Positions 23,201 to 35,382 of a DNA stretch of 64,000 bases are shown here, one piece after another. This DNA comes from Meconema thalassinum (Eukaryota; Arthropoda; Insecta; Orthoptera; Tettigoniidae), in assembly GCA_946902985.2 (NCBI GenBank), contig OX336389.2, forward strand, positions 281,587,527 through 281,651,526. Direction: 5' to 3'. The notes beneath the pieces were generated by a model. The model ran no database searches, was not told where the DNA came from, and saw nothing but the letters and a program-made list of their open reading frames with translations. Positions within the stretch are counted from its first letter, which is position 1. Every line of letters begins with the position of its first letter. The position numbers were made by a program, and so were the translations under genes.

Positions 23201-23239
23201 AAGTGTTTTGAAACATTTAAAAGTTGCAAAACACTAACG

Positions 23240-23520
23240 TGTGTAAAGTGCAACAAACTGATTTGTAAAGAACATGTATTAACGGTGGATCCAAGCACAT
23301 ATCGATTGGATCGAAACAGATTGAAGATGAGACCAGCCAAGAGAACACCAAGCTGGATGGTGTGAGGAATGCCCTAAGGAAGATTGCAAAATACAAATGT
23401 CGTGTGCACAGTGCAATAAACTGATTTTAAAAGAACATGTTTCTCCCATGTGTCAGTGCTGTTACCAATCACTGATCAAAGACATGTACACTTCTCATTG
23501 TAAGGAATAGATTTGATCAT
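23240..23520 (+). pseudogene. Cys-rich tail remnants (piggyBac-type C-terminus?)
   Basis: Two similar Cys/His segments occur: CVKCNKLICKEHV at 23240-23278, and CAQCNKLILKEHV followed by CQCC at about 23404-23465. Between them are KRTPS- and EECPKEDCK-like strings in a second frame. The C-x2-C...C-x2-H pattern resembles the C-terminal zinc-binding domain of piggyBac transposases. It may equally be the end of the Mutator-like protein. The segment 23279-23335 is nearly repeated at 28500-28556. Confidence 0.35.
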
Positions 23521-23976
23521 TCTATTGTTATGTGTAATTTGCGTAATGTATCTCAATAATTATTAGCCTCTGTCATTCTCATATCAATAATAGCTTTTTA
23601 TTAGATCTGTTGCAAGTAATGTACTATGGTCATGTAACTGAATATCTTGTTTCATATTGACTTTTTAAGCGGGATAAATATTGGAGATACAATGAACCTA
23701 CATTTCCATAGATTCATACGTAATACGAAGGAATGGGCTGCGCAACAATTTTGATTTCCTACCCACAATATATTATTAGATTGAGATATTGATACAAACA
23801 TGGCATTTTGCTTCTTGAAAAGAGAGGAGAGCAATTACATTTGGTGTTTTATTAAGATAAACGGTTCAGGTAAAATTTACCCAGCGCGCGTCCTGACAGA
23901 TTAACTGGAATCCTGTCTATAATGGGAATATTTCTCAGCCCCTTGAAGTTCCGTACAAGACAAGAGCTACTGTACA
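23521..23976. other. Non-coding stretch
   Basis: AT-rich sequence between the transposase remnants and the next MITE. I see no gene. Confidence 0.5.
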
Positions 23977-24914
<938 letters not shown>

Positions 24915-25879
24915 TATATATTATATTCTTGTATTACCTGAAATTTGCTATCTCTCAGGAAACAAACAATCAAACAAACAAGAACATTTCTAAGGGCCTT
25001 AAATTTTGGTGAAATAAAACTGTTGATTTTGGTGTTAAAACTGACACTATTTCGGTGGGTATTTCGCAAAATAAATTGTCATAATGATCAATGTTTTTTC
25101 TGTAATCTTCCTTATAGTAGGGGGTAAATCTAACAAATTATGTGATAATTGCAGTATTTACACATTAGAATCTTTCTTGCAGCTTCAAATACATACAACC
25201 TCTCACTGTTGTATTCCTCGACCCTCGAGAAAACTGTTGTGACTTAAGTTTTTGGCATTTTTAAACTTAAATGCTGGATGTTTGCCGCTAAAGTTTTACC
25301 AGTCGCGAACTTGCACTGCTTGATCTACGACCACAACGCCATTTGATATAATCGATAGCAGATATCGATTTTCATCGATAGGCTTAGAGATTACGGAACT
25401 GAATACACATACTTCCGGCTTTGTGGGCATTTCTGAAGAGAATATGCAGCACTATCAATCAAATGAGAAGGAAACCACGACAGGCAATTCCTCAGAAGCA
25501 TTTAAACGTTTATAGGAGAGCTTTATCGATAATATTTAGCATTTTTCACACCAAGTGGAGTATATTTCGCGCAATAAATCAGGTTTCGTGATATTTCGCG
25601 AGTTCATTTTGCTAAAATACGGTACTTTTAAGTATCTAGAAGGTCATATATAGGCAAAAAAGAAGATATCACAAAAGTTGGCGCGTATCACTATTACCAA
25701 AAAATACGGCCCCTGAACATTTCATTGATTTCACAAACATAGAACATAGCTATTTGGCATATGAAAAACTAATAAGAGAGAGAGAGACAGACAATTTCAG
25801 TTTCTGAGATTTTCTTATATCCCTGAAATGAAATATCATAATGAACAAAATTTTATCACCCACTAAAAATCAATCACTG
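24915..25879. other. Non-coding stretch
   Basis: There is no recognisable gene. A GATATCGAT/ATCGATA cluster at about 25350-25385 and a CGCGAAATATC-like end at about 25590-25626 suggest decayed transposon termini. I could not find partners. Confidence 0.45.
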
Positions 25880-26092
25880 GGGAGCGTGATGGCGCAGTGG
25901 CTTAGCTTCTCGCCTTTCACCCGGATGGCCGGGGTTCGAATCCCGGTGACAGCAGGATGGAATTTTCACCTGGAAAATCACGTGGCGTCAGGAAGGGCAT
26001 CCGGCCTTAAATCCCCAGCCAAAACCAAAATGAGCCTGGTGTGCTCTGGCGACTCCAATTAATTGGGAAAAGCCGAAGAAAGAAGAAGAAGA
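25880..26092 (+). mobile_element. tRNA-derived SINE with perfect 18-bp target duplication
   Basis: The head has pol III boxes: A-box-like TGGCGCAGTGGCTTAG and B box GGTTCGAATCC. The body reads CACGTGGCGTCAGGAAGGGC, CTCTGGCGACTCC, and it ends in a GAA-rich tail. ACTAAAAATCAATCACTG is duplicated exactly at 25862-25879 and 26093-26110. This defines both ends and shows insertion by target-primed reverse transcription in trans of a LINE. It is 213 bp long, and the intact duplication implies recent insertion into the GCN1 intron just downstream of exon C. Confidence 0.92.
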
Positions 26093-26209
26093 ACTAAAAA
26101 TCAATCACTGAGACATACTTCTATATGAAAACTAGAAAAAAAATTCTACCAACCTTTGGAAAGAAGACTAAAAATAAATTAAAAAACAATAGTGGTTAGT
26201 ACAACTTAC

Positions 26210-26358
26210 CCGATCTGCTGAGAGATATCCAAGCAATACAGAACATATCTTGTCCTGATAATCTTCGGTGTACACCACAACTGCTGCTTCTTTGAGAGCA
26301 ACAGACAAGGCAGCACTACGACCGTGGCGGAGAATCCAGTCGAGGGAGAAGTCATCAC
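26210..26358 (-). CDS. GCN1: GCN1, third of three exons in the window
   Basis: GCN1 is a ribosome-associated HEAT-repeat scaffold that senses stalled or collided ribosomes and activates the eIF2-alpha kinase GCN2. On the minus strand the exon is bounded by CTCTACAG before it and GTAAGT after it. It is 149 nt long. Two bases complete the Cys codon started in the preceding exon, and 49 codons follow: DDFSLDWILRHGRSAALSVA, then LKEAAVVVY and a block ending YLSADR. The LDW..RHGRS.ALSVA pattern is the conserved C-terminal HEAT region of GCN1. The exon ends in phase 0. The following exon is not found to the left within the window. A Tigger begins only 12 bp upstream of the acceptor AG. Confidence 0.9.
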
Positions 26359-26384
26359 CTGTAGAGTATATACAGTGGAATCTC

Positions 26385-26391
26385 GTTAGTA
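26385..26391 (-). promoter_or_regulatory. Predicted branch site TACTAAC for GCN1 exon C, within the Tigger TIR
   Basis: Minus strand reads TACTAAC at 26391-26385. This is the optimal branch-point consensus, with the branch A (26386) 27 nt upstream of the last intron base (26359). The intervening sequence ends TATATACTCTACAG. Because the Tigger TIR starts at 26373, the branch site lies in transposon sequence. Inference only; no splicing data. Confidence 0.55.
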
Positions 26392-26796
26392 CGTTTTTCA
26401 AGGGACTGAAAAATTTGGACGTCATATGCGAGAAAATGTACTACCGAAAAACGCCATACCGCATTTACAATGTATAAGAAAGAACGCGGCGTATATATGG
26501 ACGTCAAATCGCCGACCTTAGTAAGTGATTGTATGCACTACTACAGTCACGACATAAACATAGGTTATCAGTAACTTACACGGAATAAATAACATAAAAA
26601 TGAATTACTGTACCTCTACACTACAGTATAATACAGGGTCTTTATTTCTGCTTAGCAAGGACATTCTCGCTCTCGCGCTCCGCCAGTGACGGCTCAGTTA
26701 ACGGCGACCGTGCACGCATATGTTTGAAGCACGGGCTTGCTTGAACCACTTCATTAAAGCGCTTTCTAGCTGAGGAAACTGTCCCTCTCGCACAAG

Positions 26797-26994
26797 TTAC
26801 CTTTCGCCGCTCATTCCTTCTTCAAATGCACGTTCGACTTCCTTCCTTTTGCCGAGAATCTTGTTCAGTGTAGACGGAGGAATGTTCCACTTTCGCGCTA
26901 AATCCACACGCTTCATGTGAGGATTGCATTCCACGTCTCGAATGTATTTCATCTTCTCATCATTAGTTATCTGCCGTACTTTCTTCTTAGCCAT
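26797..26994 (-). pseudogene. Tigger transposase N-terminal HTH
   Basis: From the ATG at 26994 on the minus strand the translation is MAKKKVRQITNDEKMKYIRD, then PHMKRVDLARKWNIPPSTLN and KILGKRKEVERAFEEG. This is a CENP-B/Tigger-type N-terminal helix-turn-helix, which binds the TIR. The frame then breaks and no DDE domain follows, because the tandem 270-bp repeats and the right end lie on the other side. Confidence 0.7.
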
Positions 26995-27118
26995 TATGAA
27001 ACACGCAATAAAATAGGTCATAACTGGACGTGAACACTAAGAACTAGAAGACAATAGTGCGGAATACGAAGACAATAATGCGCCTACGTGAGAAATAAAC
27101 AAAGGGAAAGGGGTGGAG

Positions 27119-27955
27119 GGCAGCGGGAGAGAGACACGTCACCTGTGTTGTGTCATAGCTATAGCCACTTCTACGCCGTCAAACACCTACACTGTCAATA
27201 ACTATCAGAGAATATGCGGCAATATCGCGTCGTGTTTCCCAGAAGCTGAATTTTTTAATGAAATAAGAATAAAATACGGTTCACTAACAAATAGTTCAAC
27301 GGAAATTTGATCGTTGTAAGCGGGAATAGAGACCATATTAAGGGGATATATCAACATGAATTTAGTAGGATAGGGACTTGAGAAAGGGCAGCGGGAGAGA
27401 GACACGTCACCTGTGTTGCGTCATAGCTATAGCCGCTTCTACGCCGTCAAACACAATGAAATCATCTACACTGTCAATAACTAGCAGAGAATATGAGGCA
27501 ATATCGCGTCGTGTTTTCCAGAAGCCGAATTTTATAATGAAATAAGAATAAAATACGGTTCACTAACAAATAGTCAACGGAAATTTGATCATTGTAAGCG
27601 GGAATAGAGAACGTATTAAGGGGATATATCAACATGAATTTAGTAGGATAGGGACTTGAGAAAGGGCAGCGGGAGAGAGACACGTCACCTGTGTTGCGTC
27701 ATAGCTATAGCCGCTTCTATGCCGTCAAACACAATGAAATCATCTACACTGTCAATAACTATCAGAGAATATGAGGCAATATCGCGTCGTGTTTTCCAGA
27801 AGCCGAATTTTATAATGAAATAAGAATAAAATCAGGTTAGCTTACAAATAGTACAACGGAAATTTGATCGTCGTAAGCGGGAATAGAGAACGTATTAAGG
27901 GGATATATCAACATGTATTTTGTAGAATTGGGACTGGGACTTGAGAAAAGCAGCA
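27119..27955 (+). repeat. Three tandem copies of a ~270-bp unit inside the Tigger
   Basis: GGGCAGCGGGAGAGAGACAC starts copies near 27119, 27387 and 27665. Each continues through CACCTGTGTTG, ATCGCGTCGTGTTT and AACATG(A/T)ATTT. The second and third copies are most alike and share CAATGAAATCAT, which the first lacks. This points to stepwise duplication. Confidence 0.85.
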
Positions 27956-28499
27956 CGCTAAACGGGAAAACGTCGTAACCGAGAACGTGCTAACGAGATT
28001 CCACTGAAGTTTATATTAACCTAGTTCTAACAAGAATGAATTTAGTGCACCCAAGTACAGCTAATCTGTGAAATGTTTACCACATTTGGTCCCAAAAGCA
28101 CCAACTCCCAACTTAGCGATTCCTCAATTTAAGGTACAAAATGTTGGTTTCAATGAAAGTTCAATTTCTTAAACTAGTTAGTGTATCCTGGCATGATCAA
28201 CACTTGAGATAATCATATTCTACCAGCAGATCCTTGACATTTCAAGAGATAAGTCTGATACGTTACTATTTCAAAATTAACTCTATATGCTACTTGAAAT
28301 GGTATTTAAAAGATGACAAGACAAGTAACTATGAGCCAATGCTATCTAGTGGACAAACTTGGTTACACATTGTCCGTCCGTCCGTCAGATGCAAGAAAGG
28401 GAAAGAGTAGGCTAACGCTATCTAGAGAGTGAAACTTCGACTGACTCGTAATATTGTTGCTCGCTACTACAGTATATGGAGCGCGTGATGCTACTCCAG

Positions 28500-28556
28500 G
28501 TATTAACGGTGGATCCAAGCACATATCGATTGGATCGAAACAGACCGAAGATGAAA
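28500..28556 (+). repeat. Near-copy of 23279-23335
   Basis: TATTAACGGTGGATCCAAGC and the following GATTGGATCGAAACAGA occur here and at 23279-23335 with only a few differences. The flanks differ, so both are fragments of one undefined dispersed repeat. Confidence 0.8.
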
Positions 28557-30935
28557 CCTATGACGACGTTTGTTGTGCTAGTAATCAATCTGAAGAATTC
28601 GTCAAGACAAGATGCATTGATTTTGTGGGGAAGATTAATTTAAGGGATTTGGGGAGCCCTGAGGGGTAACCTAATGCCCTATCCCTTATTTTCTACACCA
28701 TGAATTGAATATAATCGAGATCTACCTTTGTGTGACTTAAGAAAACTTTATATTTCGATATTTTATGATACCTTGGATGTCATTATATGGTCGACAGAAA
28801 GGTATACCCTGTATTTTGTGAGTAAGAACCTTAAGCATTTGGCGGGAACGATATAAAATTGGCCACCACGGGCTCCTATTGGCTATATTTTGACAACTAG
28901 TATCACATGTTGGCTGCGCATTGTTCATTCATTGAGTCGCTTGTTAACCACTGTCTGTGTCGGAATTCGTTTCATTGTCATCGTTTCGTTTACTTTCAGC
29001 ATAGAGTTTTTTTTTCTTCCCATTTTTACTTCGTTATTTCTTTCATTATTATTATTATTTTCTAGTTTCATTGTGTTCTTAGTTAGCTAGTTTGTGAATT
29101 ATAGGTAGGTTATAGATAAGTATAGGGACAGTGACGGGATGGAAGGTGTCGAACTCTTGCCTAGTGACCAAGGATTTTTGGTGTGAATTCCCGGCAGTCA
29201 ATAATGTGAGTACAGCACAAGTTATTGGTGCCAGTCATACCGTAGTGTTCAGTGTCATTCAATAGCCTACAAATCGACAATGTAAAAACACAGCAATAAT
29301 ATCGCCACAGAGCGGCTTGTCTGTGTGCTCGGTGCTAAATACTTCTTTACTTAACATAAAGTTTGTGGAATCACAAAAGCTATTTTTTACTAACCGTACT
29401 GAGTCGCGATACAGTGAGTGAGTGTGCTTGGTATTACCATGATGTTTCTGAGTTCTGTGTTAACTGTTGTAAACTGTGAACGACCTCCACCCAGACTCTT
29501 GTTTCATCTTGAAGAATAATCATTGCATGGCGAGTGTTGATATATTCATCATCAGATGAATGCAGATAATCTCTCTCCAAACCAACCTAAGAAGTTGGAA
29601 GTAATAGGCACGACTGCCGAACGGACGAAATGCCTGTTCGACAACATTCGCGAGTACTGCACAGCGGGAACAAGGGATCTATTGTGCCTACGGCCAGCCA
29701 ACATTGAGGCCGCTGAACCTGGCTCAAGTAGTGCCAAGGATTGTGTGCGCAAAAGGAAAAGACATACGTAAACATTCCACAAATATAAGCAACAGTTCAG
29801 TTTTCTTCTACAGGATACAAGCCAGATTCCTGTAGAATTGGATACTAACTAACTTACTTTGTGTAGTTTCAGAACGTTTTTAATATCCAACATTAATATG
29901 TTCTGAATTCTTCGTCTTCTTATTCTTATTATTAACATTATCACAGATACTATTAACGTTTCCTGATTTTTTTTGCACTTCTTAACACAGGACATTAAAT
30001 AAATAAAATTAATAAAACAATAGTAATAAAAACAAAATTCTGAAATGTGTAGTTATACCCTCTGGCAAAATTTGAAAAATATAAATAATCCACGGCAAAG
30101 AGGGTGTTTACGCCCTTTAATTTGAATCCTTGCAAGACTTTTACAGTTAATGGTTTGCGAGATATTTTAAAAATCTAGTTATGCCCTTTGGCAAAATCTA
30201 AAAGAATTATTATTATCATCATTATTACTAACATTATCACAGATACTATTATTGTTTCCTGATATTGTTTGCACTCCTTAAGACAGAACATCTGTGTAGG
30301 CCTACTTGAAACTTGCAAGACTAAAATTTTATGTTTCACTTTCATTATCTTGAACATATTTATTTACAATACTTTCTAGAGAATAAAACTCCGATATATT
30401 TATGAAATATTATTTTAATACACAATGCTGATCATCTTTCATCCAGTGAAACAGTCAGATTTTCTTAAATATTTAATATATTGTCCGAGCACTATACTAA
30501 ATTTTCAAATAGATTTTCTCGACATTCAATAAATTCTGTCCTATAACTTCAATGTTTCAGAAAATAATCAGTTATTAAGATAAATACTTCTAGTTTTCAC
30601 GAAAATGATCGCAAATTTACCTACTATCAAAATATAAAAGAAACCATAAATGAGATTTTCCGACTTAAGGTACGGTTTCCTGGAGAACGTCACATATATA
30701 TCGATGTGTTTATACGGGAACTGGGCTAGCCTTTCACGGACCACTGTACGCTCTCCCTTTACTGCCAAGTAGGCCTATTCATAACTAATTTAGAACTCAA
30801 TTCCACGCAGGAACATTATCGAAAGAAATCAAAATATTAATGTAGCATAAAATATTACTTCCGTAATAATACCGGTACGTGAAAATAGTATCCGTCTCGT
30901 ACGCATTATTTCTGTTGTTGTAATAGGTGCGATGA

Positions 30936-30992
30936 TAGTGTCTTGGTCTGAGAATCATGAGATGGTCTTGGGTTCGAACCCCAGTCACAGCA
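30936..30992 (+). pseudogene. tRNA-like SINE head fragment
   Basis: A T-arm-like TTGGGTTCGAACCCCAG with a perfect B-box core is preceded by a weak A-box-like GATAGTGTCTTGG. It is followed by TCACAGCA, similar to GACAGCA after the B box in the SINE at 25880. No acceptor pairing is seen, so it is probably a SINE head remnant. Confidence 0.45.
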
Positions 30993-32890
30993 ATTATTTT
31001 TGCTACCAGATTATGAATTTAAATGATATTTATCATATCATTACGAGTCATTTTAACAGAATCTACATAAAATTATGAATTACCTCATTATTACTACAAT
31101 ATGTTGCAGCAATCAGGATTTGAGAAATTAGATTGTATTGAATATCATTTCTAGTGGTCTATAAATAGGCTAGAGACAATGGTTTCATCTCTCCTCTTAA
31201 TTTACAGTATAATATGTGATGTTTGTTGAAACAAGTGTGACAGTAGCATCTCCAATTCAATCTATACATTCATCATAGTACCCGAATGAAAACGGAGTGT
31301 GAATTAACATTCGTCACAATTTTAAGAATGTCCAAGCTGTGTAGTAACTTATACGAGATCTTTGACATTTTTAGTTTTCTATTGCCGTATAATGTATACA
31401 AATATCGTTACCTGTGTGCGTACCGAAGCCAATAATTCTAGCGCAGCCATCACACCACTTTTCGATAAACAAAAACAGGCCATGAAATAAAGATTCATGC
31501 AATTAAAATACAAATCTATGACACAAGTCATAAAGTGTTCACAGCTGGTAGGAGAAATACAACAAGCAGCTACGGAGTGTCACTACTCCGAAGGTTTAAA
31601 GCTTATCCAGCACAAATAGCACCGAGTAAATATGACCAACTTACCCACCACATTAATTCTCTTGGCAGCGCTGCCTAGAGATTGAAAAACACAATAGGGC
31701 GCTTAATACTGGGAGTATGCTACTCCAAACTTTGCCTAGAGATTGAAAACAGGCCCTTAAGGAGATAAAATACCTAGGAAATACATTCTCGAACCGCAGG
31801 ATTTAGACTACGTCCGTAGCTTTGACAATGCGCATGCGCTAGTCAGTTACCTAGCTGATGGGACGAGAAGATATCAACACAAAACAATTTTCTGTGGAAA
31901 ATTGAGATATTTAAGTTACGAGAGCGGAATATACGAGTCAACCTCCATCAAAATCTGGAAAATTTCCTACAGTAGTATGTAATGTGATTAAGATACAGGA
32001 GTTGAACATTTTATCGCTAAAGAGCGTTATTACATTTTTCAGCAGTGCCAACATTATTGTTTGGCACTGGTTTTGCTGCTTAGTTCGAGCGTGGTGAATG
32101 CGGAATAAGACTTTACATACAAACACAAACCTAACCTGGGGCTTACACCCCAGACCCCCTTGCTTGTATTACAAGCAGTAATTTTCATCCACACAGTCAC
32201 CTGGCCTAGTAGCGGCCAATGGTTTCGTCCAGACAGTCGTCTATCCTAGAGTTGTATTTTTCAGAGATGCGTTCTGACAGTTCGGTGGATAAGCATTGAA
32301 CTGAAGGCAGGGTTGCCACGAATGCTGCTGGCTACGCCTACGGTGTGCTTACGTCCACCACACTTCAGCTCATTTCTACAGGATCGTAATATTAATAACA
32401 TAATTATGAAAGTGTTACTCAAATGGTTTCTAAAGAAATCGAAGTGCTTACATTTTTTTGGGTGCAAATCTCTACATAGTATAAAATAAAGTCCCCGATT
32501 CTTGGATGTAACGGGTAATCTCGAGAACCACTGGATGGATTTTGATGCGGTTTTCACTATTCTCGAGGGAGTTTTCTTAAGAAAAATATTCATTTATGAC
32601 CAAAGGAAGCTGATTTTGTATCCCACATGTTGCCAACAATGTGTGCGCCTCGGTGTGTGCCGCTAGAGTGCGCCTTGTTGACAGTTGAACGAGATGCAAG
32701 CGCTGTTGGAACATGGCAGCTATTTTTAAATTAGCAATAAATAAAAACGCATACTTATGTACTTATGCATATATTATGAGGTGTAGTATTGACCAGGGTT
32801 CCTAATTTCAATACGAAATATCACCCATAAGATGAAAAAAGGACACAAGGTATGTAAAAGTTACATTCATGTCTGATGACGCATTCTATA

Positions 32891-33703
32891 AGGTGCGTTC
32901 AAAAAGTAACGAGCCCGAGGCTGGAATGCGCAAACCGGTGACTACATCGGTTAATCGTGGCGTGTGTAACGAGGTGTGGTTCCGACCAGAGCGTGGAAGG
33001 TCACAGCCCGTTGCTAGAGGGCACGCGTGCACGTCACGTGACGATACAAAGCGAGCAGCATGCATCAAACGTCCAACGCTGCCAGTCGCATTGCAAACAG
33101 TGATATGGAGGCGTCAACCGAAGAGCAAAGAGGTGTTGTTCGGTTTCTGACAGCGGAATGAGTAGGGGAACGCCGAATGCCACAAGTGTACGGCGAACAC
33201 TGCATGTCCCTTGCGCTTCAGGGAAGGACGGGTGTCGTTAGCCGATGATGCCCGGTGTGGGGCACCCCCCTGCATTACCGATGACAACGTCCAGCTGGTT
33301 GATGCACTCATTACCCAGTACCGCCAAGTGACAGTGAACGCCATAGCCGCAGTGGTCGTTCCACGACCTCATATGGCCAACACAGTCGCGGCACTCCTGC
33401 AGAAATTCAAATGGGAGGTTCTCGGCCACCATCCTTACAGTCCAGACCTCTCTCCCTGTTATTACGCCATGTTTGGTCCCCTGGAAAGGGCTCTGCGGGG
33501 CCAACGATTCACCTCGGACGCCGACGTCCAGCTGTATGTGCGGAACTGGTTCACATCGCAGCCTAGGGAATTTTATGAGACAGCCATTCGTCGCCTCGTG
33601 TCACAGTGAGACAAGTGCCTCAACAGCCAGGGCCAATACTTCTAACATACAGGCACTGGTTTCCATAACTATGCCTCCGGCTCGTTACTTTTTGAACTCA
33701 ACT
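32891..33703 (+). mobile_element. Mariner element with internal deletion
   Basis: The left terminus AGGTGCGTTCAAAAAGTAAC pairs with the right terminus read inward (AGTTGAGTTCAAAAAGTAAC). TA duplications lie at 32889-32890 and 33704-33705. The 813-bp element is shorter than the usual ~1.3 kb because the central part of the transposase gene is missing. Confidence 0.88.
33105..33609 (+). pseudogene. Mariner transposase, HTH joined to C-terminal catalytic part
   Basis: From the ATG at 33105 the translation is MEASTEEQRGVVRFLTAE followed by a stop. After frameshifts come RFREGRVSLADDARCGAPP and LITQYRQVTVNAIA, from the N-terminal HTH domain. It then jumps to RPHMANTVAALLQKF, YSPDLSPCYYAMFGPL and LRGQRFTSDADVQ. 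The expected catalytic S-P-D-L-x-P-x-D motif has Y where the last Asp should be (PCYYAMF). The D-containing middle is deleted. Clearly inactive. Confidence 0.8.
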
Positions 33704-34155
33704 TATACTTTCATTCAGAATTAATAATACAAGTAGGCTGTAGTAGCGAACAATATTTATTCATATTTATAATGTATTGCAACCTGTGGCTTCACCCAAA
33801 TTCTGTCATCTAACCAAGTAGAGAACAATGACTTTGTCTCACCCAACTTTAGTAAATCAGTAATTTTCACCCAGACATTCAATGGTGCAGTAACTTATGT
33901 CGAGAACTAAAAGAGAGCTATGAGATATTGTTGGTATTCTCTGAAATTTTTAATCTGTGACTCATGCACAGTGCATATCCAGTGCACATGTGCAGTTGAG
34001 TATATGCCTTTTCAGATGATTGATTCACGTTGCACAACCTTTGAAGTTCAACCTTCGTTGAAGGCTACCACACAAATCTGACGCAACCATGACTGAAACA
34101 AATATAAATATTTTATCTGCCTACTACTAAGTATAGGTCAGTAGCCTACTAAATA

Positions 34156-35380
34156 CAGTAGAACCTCGATGCATCGTTTTTCAAGGGGGAGGGGGGAAAT
34201 GACGATGGATGCGGGAAACGATAAATGCGGGTAACATAAAAAAAAATTGAGTAAAAAAATAAAGAAAGTACGGGTACTGTATTTGGACATATTTCTTCAT
34301 GTAAACTTTATAGAGACGTCAAAATATTGCAACCGCGATGTACGCGATATGATTTCATATGTCATTTTATCACTTGCTCTTTTTAGTAAAAAAGTCATTA
34401 ATTGTTTTTTGTTTCGTCAAAGCTTTACGTTTCAGACGAAACAAAGCCTTCTCAACTTGCATAATGTTCTCTTCTTCACGATCACTGATGACATGCGAGT
34501 ACATGAAGGATTTCATCTTCGCTAAGACGGCATGCGCTTCGGCGAAACTCGGGACGACTTGGGGCTCACGATCGTCTTCTCTTCCCCGCGCCATCATCGC
34601 ACAGCTCGCCAATCTCCGCGGGAGATACTACCGGTGTTCCGAATGAAAGAATACAGCAGTTCCGAGTGTTCGCGGGTCTCTGACCGGGCAAGCTATTTCA
34701 AGGCTAAATGACGTCACGCTATGACGACACCCGCTCAAGACCGTCTAAATGCTTTCATTGCTGTTCTGTGTGATCTAACTTGTTAGCCAAGCATTGCCAA
34801 ACGCAGCGTAACATTATTGAGATTACGAGAATTGCGTCGTCAGTGAAGTAAAGTTTTCATTACGAACTACAGATAAAATTGTAATCGCCGCACACGACCG
34901 AGATACTACACGAAACCACTCAGAATGAAATGAAACAGAACAATGACGGCTTGGCGCTTCGAGCAGAATCGTTGGCGCCTGAAGGCTCGTAGGCGTGGTT
35001 ATATAGTGTGGTTGCGCGTAAACAATCTGCGCACTGCAATCCAGCCTACTTGAACTTGCTTCAGCCGAGAAACTTGCTCAAGCCTAGGAACTCCTAATCG
35101 TTCGTACCTCGTACATTCTCGCGTAACAGGTTGCCGCTATGCTGCTTCAAATTCAAAAGAACTTTAGCATATATTTTTCTCATAAACGATCAATGCGGGA
35201 AAGTTGTGGCCAAGGACTAGTGATTTTTTGACGATCCATGCGAAAAAACGATAGTTCGAGGAACGATACATGCGGGGAAATTTAACATTAGTTTATATGG
35301 AAAATTTTCGGGACTAAATTAATTGAACGATGCATACGGGAAAACGACAGTTCCGGGAACGATGCATCGAGGTTCTACTG
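34156..35380 (-). mobile_element. Tigger element (TIR CAGTAGAACCTCGATGCATCG)
   Basis: The left end CAGTAGAACCTCGATGCATC follows TA at 34154-34155. The right end, read inward, is identical over at least 20 bp and is followed by TA at 35381-35382. The body carries the C-terminus of a transposase on the minus strand and AACGATAAATGCGGG-like subterminal repeats. It is 1.2 kb and non-autonomous. The near-perfect TIRs suggest a moderately young copy in the GCN1 intron. Confidence 0.9.
34370..34612 (-). pseudogene. Tigger transposase C-terminus with PIP-box-like motif
   Basis: The minus-strand frame reads ..VVPSFAEAHAVLAKMKSFMY, SHVISDREEENIMQVEKALF and RLKRKALTKQKTINDFFTKK. This is a typical pogo/Tigger C-terminus: a helical tail followed by Q-K-T-I-N-D-F-F, matching the Q-x-x-I-x-x-F-F PCNA-interacting pattern. 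The catalytic core is absent. Confidence 0.75.
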
Positions 35381-35382
35381 TA

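Larger units (their letters stand above)
26373..28006 (-). mobile_element. Tigger element (TIR CAGTGGAATCTCGTTAG) next to a GCN1 splice acceptor
   Basis: The left end CAGTGGAATCTCGTTAGTAC follows TA at 26371-26372. The right end, read inward, is CAGTGGAATCTCGTTAGCAC, but the right-hand TA is lost. It is about 1.63 kb. It holds a transposase N-terminus on the minus strand and three tandem copies of a roughly 270-bp unit. It lies in the intron between GCN1 exons B and C, ending 14 bp from the first base of exon C. Confidence 0.85.
28007..32888. other. GCN1 intron sequence without recognised genes
   Basis: Long AT-rich stretch. It contains a 57-bp near-copy of 23279-23335 at about 28500-28556, a tRNA-like segment at about 30936-30992, and a local doublet of TGCCTAGAGATTGAAAA at about 31671 and 31735. 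An open frame at 29556-29771 has no motif I recognise. Confidence 0.5.

Noticed and set aside
25893..25960. Possible tRNA gene with perfect B box
   Set aside because: It is the head of a SINE: the body, tail and 18-bp target duplication define it, and the acceptor arms do not pair.
27205..27683. Two similar minus-strand frames starting MSLSRCPFSSPYP
   Set aside because: They are the same tandem unit of the Tigger repeat read twice, not a gene family.
29556..29771. 71-codon open frame (MNADNLSPNQPKKLEV..)
   Set aside because: Protein-like in parts but without family resemblance, splice signals or repeat borders. Not enough to call a gene.
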